Of a DNA stretch of 64,000 nucleotides, positions 60,423-64,000 are shown piece after piece. Source of the DNA: Candidatus Saccharimonadota bacterium (GTDB taxonomy: Bacteria; Patescibacteriota; Saccharimonadia; Saccharimonadales; Saccharimonadaceae); contig JAFWLE010000002.1 in the NCBI GenBank assembly GCA_017511205.1, forward strand, positions 1-64,000, given 5' to 3'. The notes under the pieces are model-generated. The model ran no database searches and was not told the DNA's origin. It saw nothing but the letters and a program-made list of their open reading frames with translations. Within the stretch, counting starts at the first letter, position 1, and the number at the start of each line of letters is the position of its first letter. The position numbers were made by a program, and so were the translations under genes.

Positions 60423-61064
60423 ATGAAAAAAGGTCATCAAATTATCAGAAAAAAATCATTTTTCAGAATTGTTTCTGGTGTTTTTCTTACAGCATTTTGT
60501 CTCGCTGCTTTTAACTTAGTTCCCGTCTCCGCTGTAACCTACCAGAGTTCTGTAGATGTTTCCTTCACCTTCAACCCTACTATCTCTATCAACCTCTCTT
60601 CTGATACAGCGAGTTCTGACCTTATTATTAATAATCTCACACCAAGCTCTACTGCAGACAGTAATACACTTACCGTCAGTGTCACTACTAACGCTACCTA
60701 TGGCTACTATCTCACCGCTACAGCTGGCACGTCTTCTACTAATACGGATTTAGTAAATACAGAAAACAGTAACTATAAATTTTCTAGTATTGCTACTAAT
60801 GCTAGTCTAGCTAGTCTCTCCACAGACAATACTTGGGGCTATCGTACTTCCGATGATAATGGTTCTACTCGGTCTAATTATTCAGGACTTCCTAAAGATA
60901 ATGATGATGAAGGTGCTACTGGTAAAGCCTTAATAGAAACAACTAGTCCAGTAGATAATCAATCTATCAAATTTAAAATAGGTGCTAAGGCTTCTACGAG
61001 TCAGGCTGCCGGAACTTATACCAATATCATTACCTTCTATGCGGTGACTAGTCCGGAACCATAA
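60423..61064 (+). CDS. Secreted beta-rich protein
   Basis: 213 residues. Signal peptide ~1-37 (VFLTAFCLAAFNLVPVSA, then VTYQS). The mature part is Ser/Thr/Asn-rich with repeated strands (VDVSFTFNPTISINLS, LTVSVTTNATYGYYLTA) and ends in FKIGAKASTSQAAGTYTNII, a phrase resembling YFGAKADTTKPAGTYENTV in the protein at 43711, so both contain a related domain. AGGAAAGG lies before the ATG. It ends early compared with the FISUMP-tailed protein at 40019, and a decayed FISUMP end lies 60-255 nt downstream. Confidence 0.8.
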   Translation: MKKGHQIIRKKSFFRIVSGVFLTAFCLAAFNLVPVSAVTYQSSVDVSFTFNPTISINLSSDTASSDLIINNLTPSSTADSNTLTVSVTTNATYGYYLTATAGTSSTNTDLVNTENSNYKFSSIATNASLASLSTDNTWGYRTSDDNGSTRSNYSGLPKDNDDEGATGKALIETTSPVDNQSIKFKIGAKASTSQAAGTYTNIITFYAVTSPEP

Positions 61065-61122
61065 TCCTCAATTGGACGAGACCCGCTAACTACTTATATT
61101 TTAGAAACTATCGTAATGATAA

Positions 61123-61319
61123 ATCAAGTGTTTTGAGCTAAAACACGGCTATTCCTGGTCTTCTACTCGGCCCAATGGTCACGATATATACAACTTCGAC
61201 GTAAACTCAACAACCGTTGTCGTTCCAAATAAATATGACAGTCGCGGCATTCAATCAATGAAGTGCTTACCCAAGTGGTCTGGACAAATTATTGAAAAAT
61301 CGCCGTCACGGTTGCACCA
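61123..61319 (+). pseudogene. Remnant of a FISUMP C-terminal domain
   Basis: After several stops, the frame beginning at 61123 reads HGYSWSSTRPNGHDIYNFD (from 61144), then about 20 residues and SRGIQSMKCLPKW, ending at a TAA near 61317. The pattern GYxWSS...Y.F......GIxSMKC is that of the end of a FISUMP domain, in which the last part is G.SVRC. No start or upstream part exists in frame. It is probably the tail once joined to the gene at 60423. Confidence 0.65.
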
Positions 61320-62068
61320 ATAAAGTTATTTGGATTATATAGATTCATCCCCACGGTTTTAGCGGCGAGTTCTCCGTTCCAAATCGTTATAGTCGAGTAA
61401 CCAGATTTTTCAATTCCTATAGCTTTCACTACACCATTTTCCGCAATCAAAATTTGTCCGTTATTTAGCGTCACAATCGCTACCGGATAGCTCAAAGTAA
61501 ACTTATGTAACACTTCCGCCACCTGCATCAAAGGTTCAGACATCAAGAGCATTTTCGGATAATACACTGCTTTCAAGATTTTTTGTAGCTGCGGCACTGT
61601 CGCGAAGAGAATCAGATTTTCATTCATCAGTAGTCTTTCGATATTATTATCAGCTAGAAGATCCACGGCATCGCGTGTGATTAGTGTCATTTTTTCGGTT
61701 TTTTCACAGGCGCTCGTAATCGCTTTTCCGGTGATATTATTTCGCGATAAATCCCCTAGCACTAAATTAAAATCAGCCGCATTAAAACTATCCTGCAGCA
61801 TTTGGCTATCCGCTATTGAGCCAGAATCCGTAGCAGGCACGAATACGAAATTCGGAAGAGGTGGCAATTTATTTTTCAAAACTTCCGGCAAAATCAATCT
61901 CACGTTTTCTAATGGATATTTTTCGTTTAAAGACTCTGCCGTTTTTATCTCAGTGCGGAAGTTTTGTAAACTCCCACCGATAATATTCACACTTCCTTGT
62001 TTTTGCTCCGGGATATTCCAAGTCAAATCTTCGTCCGGAGCTTTTTCAATCTTCTCGAGGTATTCCAT
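61289..62068 (-). CDS. Ribokinase-like protein, possibly NAD(P)H-hydrate dehydratase-related
   Basis: 259 residues. It has VNIIGGSLQNFRTEIKTAESL near residue 27, FNLVLGDLSRNNITGKAI near 104 and LITRDAVDLLA near 127. The spacing resembles ADP-dependent NAD(P)H-hydrate dehydratases (GGS....., .viGpGLg, .lDADaln), but the catalytic Asp and glycine motifs are degenerate (RDAVDLLA where DADALN is usual). It may be inactive or have another substrate. The start overlaps the xth stop by one base (TAATG). Confidence 0.5.
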   Translation of the reverse strand: MEYLEKIEKAPDEDLTWNIPEQKQGSVNIIGGSLQNFRTEIKTAESLNEKYPLENVRLILPEVLKNKLPPLPNFVFVPATDSGSIADSQMLQDSFNAADFNLVLGDLSRNNITGKAITSACEKTEKMTLITRDAVDLLADNNIERLLMNENLILFATVPQLQKILKAVYYPKMLLMSEPLMQVAEVLHKFTLSYPVAIVTLNNGQILIAENGVVKAIGIEKSGYSTITIWNGELAAKTVGMNLYNPNNFIGATVTAIFQ

Positions 62069-62853
62069 TAGAACTCCAAATCAACCGCAATCGGGCAGTG
62101 GTCCGACCCGACCATTTCGTCATAAACTTCCGCCGACTTCAAATTCGGTAGTAAACTTTCCGATAAAAAGAAATAATCAATCCGCCATCCCACGTTATTA
62201 GCGCGCGCGTGACCCCAATGGCTCCACCAAGTATAGCGCACTTCGTCTGGGTGTAGCGTACGGAAGCTATCGACAATCCCAGCATTTATTATGTTTGTAA
62301 TTCCCTGCCTTTCTTCGTCGGTAAAACCAGCCGAATGATGGTTGGCGTCAGGTCTCGCAATATCAATCTCCTCGTGCGCCGCGTTAAAGTCACCACATAC
62401 TACCACCGGTTTAGTCTTTTCTAACTCTTTTAGGTATCTTAAAAATTCAGGATCCCACATTTTTTCACGTAGACTCAGCCGCTCTAGCTCGTTTTTAGAA
62501 TTTGGCGTATATACAGTTACCAAGAAAAACTTTTCAAATTCCGCCGTCAGCACGCGGCCTTCCGCCAATGGGTCACCGAATTGGTCTTTGAAATTTAGCT
62601 CAGTCGGCAAATTATTCCGCACCGACAAAGGCTTGATCTTGGTAAAAATCGCCGTACCAGAATATCCAGCCCGCTCCGCCGAATTCCAAAGTTCCTCGTA
62701 TTCCGGCAAATCTATCTCGGCTTGACCTTGTTTGGCCTTCGTTTCTTGCATACACAGGATATCCGGATCGTATTTATCAATAAAATCTTGCAGTGCTCCC
62801 TTCCGAATTACCGCTCGGAGTCCATTTACATTCCACGAACAAATCCTAATCAT
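62068..62853 (-). CDS. xth: Exodeoxyribonuclease III / AP endonuclease
   Basis: 261 residues from the ATG at 62853, chosen because GAAAGGGG lies upstream on the minus strand and SWNVNGLRA starts just after, as in the family. Metal and catalytic residues: N in SWNVNG, E in QETKA near 33, D and N in CGDFNAAHEEID near 146 and the final GSDHCPIAVDLEF. It repairs abasic sites. It overlaps smpB by 8 nt and the next gene by 1 nt, forming the operon smpB-xth-61289. Confidence 0.95.
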   Translation of the reverse strand: MIRICSWNVNGLRAVIRKGALQDFIDKYDPDILCMQETKAKQGQAEIDLPEYEELWNSAERAGYSGTAIFTKIKPLSVRNNLPTELNFKDQFGDPLAEGRVLTAEFEKFFLVTVYTPNSKNELERLSLREKMWDPEFLRYLKELEKTKPVVVCGDFNAAHEEIDIARPDANHHSAGFTDEERQGITNIINAGIVDSFRTLHPDEVRYTWWSHWGHARANNVGWRIDYFFLSESLLPNLKSAEVYDEMVGSDHCPIAVDLEF

Positions 62854-63262
62854 ATTTACCCCTTTCAATATCGCGTTTTTTAATAGTTTCACGTTTGTCG
62901 TATTTTTTCTTACCTTTGCCAATAGCAATGGTCAATTTAATATGGCGTGAACCGCCCAGAAGTCTTACCGGCACAATGGTAGAGCCAGCCACTTTTGCTC
63001 GTTCCAGAGCTGCGATTTGCTTTTTCGTAGCCAAGAGTTTGATGTTTCTCGCCGTGTCAGCACCCAGAGTTAGATTGTTTAGCCAGAGTTCCGCATTCCG
63101 AATTGTTACAAAAGAGCCTTTCAGCTGCACGTGATGATCGCGAATCAAACGCACTTCTGGTCCAACCAGTGCCATACCCACAGTCAGCTCATCGCCTAGC
63201 ACATAATCGTATCTAGCCCTGCGATTTACCGTTACATTGTCCGAAACTCTTTTTTTCTTCAT
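62846..63262 (-). CDS. smpB: SsrA-binding protein SmpB
   Basis: 138-residue partner of tmRNA in trans-translation. VNRRARYDYVLGDELTVGMAL near residue 11 (NRKA.. .Y.I.. ..AGI.L), GPEVRLIR near 33, GSFVTIRNAELWLNN near 47, and the C-terminal GKGKKKYDKRETIKKRD tail that enters the ribosomal A site. An in-frame ATG exists at 63289, but TATAAT on the minus strand (63274-63269) is 6 nt before the ATG at 63262, so that is the start. tmRNA itself was not found in the window. Confidence 0.95.
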   Translation of the reverse strand: MKKKRVSDNVTVNRRARYDYVLGDELTVGMALVGPEVRLIRDHHVQLKGSFVTIRNAELWLNNLTLGADTARNIKLLATKKQIAALERAKVAGSTIVPVRLLGGSRHIKLTIAIGKGKKKYDKRETIKKRDIERGKYD

Positions 63263-63408
63263 AAGATTATTATACCACTTGACAGACAATCTAATTACTA
63301 TGTTGCAACTATAGTTGCGACAATACTACTTGAAACAGGCGTGCTGATCCGTTATCTTATATATTAGATTAATGTTTTTACTTAGAGCATCTTTCGCGAT
63401 TTTCTTAC

Positions 63409-63437
63409 TTGACAATTTTTTCTATTCATCGTAAAAT
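63409..63437 (+). promoter_or_regulatory. Promoter of the surface-protein gene at 63470
   Basis: TTGACA (63409-63414), 17-nt spacer, TAAAAT (63432-63437), 32 nt before the ATG. Confidence 0.8.
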
Positions 63438-63469
63438 GGTCATGACTATTCTTAATAGGTCACACACAA

Positions 63470-64000
63470 ATGAAAAAAATAAACACAAAAACAATAGCTT
63501 TATCTGGATTAGTCGGACTAACGTGTGTTAGCGGTTTTTGGCTGTCTTCTAGCACTGTCTCCGCGGATGATGTCGTGGATAATATCACGATTAAGGTTCC
63601 AATTGCTTGTACTATGGCTGGTAGCGGAATGAATTCTCACATTACTTCTATCACGAATGGCTCTTATCGACCGAATATTGGTTCTACTACCATCAAAGTG
63701 ATGTGCAATGATGCAAGTGGTTTTTCGATATACGCTACTGGTTATACTAATGGAACTGTTGGTGCGGATATCAGCAATAAGCTCCAAGGTACAGCAGCTT
63801 CAGACAATGACACGATTGTCACTGGTCTCGCAACTAGCGCCGGAGACCCAGACGTTTCCAACTGGGCCATGAAACTGACGGCTGCGAGTGGTGCTAATGT
63901 TAATTTCCCACTTACCATCATTAGTGATGCGGAAGGAAGCTTTTCGAATTATCATACTGTACCAAGCGATTACGCCAAAGTTGCCACTAGACTAGCTGGC
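63470..64000 (+). CDS. Secreted surface protein, paralogue of 40019 (3' end outside window)
   Basis: 177 visible residues, open to the window end. Signal peptide ~1-30 (ALSGLVGLTCVSGFWLSS, then TVSADD). The following domain matches the N-terminal domain of the protein at 40019 along its whole length: SADDVVDN, VPIACTMAGSGMNSH, KVMCNDASGFSIYATGYTN, FSNYHTVPS and KVATRLAG all have close counterparts. A C-terminal FISUMP-like or other display domain is expected beyond the window. The shared domain marks a surface protein family. Confidence 0.85.
   Translation, partial: MKKINTKTIALSGLVGLTCVSGFWLSSSTVSADDVVDNITIKVPIACTMAGSGMNSHITSITNGSYRPNIGSTTIKVMCNDASGFSIYATGYTNGTVGADISNKLQGTAASDNDTIVTGLATSAGDPDVSNWAMKLTAASGANVNFPLTIISDAEGSFSNYHTVPSDYAKVATRLAG

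Noticed and set aside
1-64000. CRISPR array or cas genes
   Set aside because: No regularly spaced short repeats and no Cas-like proteins were seen. The only tandem repeat is the coding 126-bp unit.
1-64000. Recoded TGA (Gly) as in some CPR lineages
   Set aside because: Many genes stop cleanly at TGA, including ATGA overlaps such as dprA at 35132-35134 and mraY at 21270-21272, and no conserved protein is interrupted by TGA.

Overview
This window looks like a chromosome segment of a small-genome Patescibacteria (CPR) bacterium, most likely Saccharibacteria (TM7). The reasons are the very compact gene packing, shortened housekeeping enzymes (a 588-residue IF-2, a 321-residue MetK, a 258-residue Fmt), no amino-acid or nucleotide biosynthesis in 64 kb, and typical CPR families: PEGA, DUF3048, DUF5663, PIN-PhoH, sortase, FISUMP-type surface proteins and a membrane-anchored type IV secretion ATPase. 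The assignment rests on gene content, because no rRNA gene is present. TGA acts as a normal stop.

Layout. 1-5358: a truncated acidic repeat protein, an acyl-CoA synthetase with a small membrane exporter, then a phosphatase, an acetyltransferase and a PNPOx-like protein. 5400-5666: tRNA-Asn with a structured element beside it. 5769-14746: infB, fmt-def, a bile-salt-hydrolase-like enzyme, priA, a winged-helix regulator, recJ and a CYTH protein. 14875-16288: an orphan KwaB-like protein and a coiled-coil protein. 16836-24285: a division and cell-wall cluster (rsmH, small ORF plus RNA-like region, ftsL-like, PBP, mraY, ftsW, murG, ftsQ-like). 24581-24824: a candidate structured RNA. 25057-31670: conjugation-type ATPase, sigma4/HARE-HTH protein and topA, all on the minus strand. 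31725-39895: small RNA candidates, dprA with a broken PemK/MazF-type toxin gene, pth, PIN-PhoH and der. 40019-49927: surface proteins, tRNA-Glu with a second structured element, DUF3048 protein, gltX, PEGA protein and sortase. 49977-55519: tRNA-Leu and poorly known genes, including two HExxH proteins. 55581-63262: ABC exporter, metK under a SAM riboswitch, lipid glycosyltransferase with CDP-alcohol transferase, a secreted protein with a decayed FISUMP tail, xth and smpB. The window ends inside a second copy of the large surface-protein family.

How the genes fit together. The informational core (IF-2, Fmt, Def, Pth, SmpB, GltX, Der, RsmH, PriA, RecJ, TopA) lies among genes for an elaborate cell surface: peptidoglycan synthesis, sortase, several secreted proteins and lipid-headgroup enzymes. 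DprA and the secretion-type ATPase may serve DNA uptake or transfer. Many housekeeping genes have a TATAAT-like box exactly 6 nt before the ATG and no Shine-Dalgarno, so they are probably transcribed leaderless. Most accessory genes have strong Shine-Dalgarno sites.

The strongest candidates for something undescribed are: (1) two roughly 170-nt elements next to tRNA 3' ends that share one fold but little sequence, each carrying a direct and an inverted copy of its own tRNA's 3' end; (2) a surface-protein tail that looks like a diversity-generating-retroelement variable region, with no reverse transcriptase in the window; (3) an in-frame palindromic insertion between the two GTPase domains of Der; and (4) structured RNA candidates at 17812-18065 and 24581-24824.
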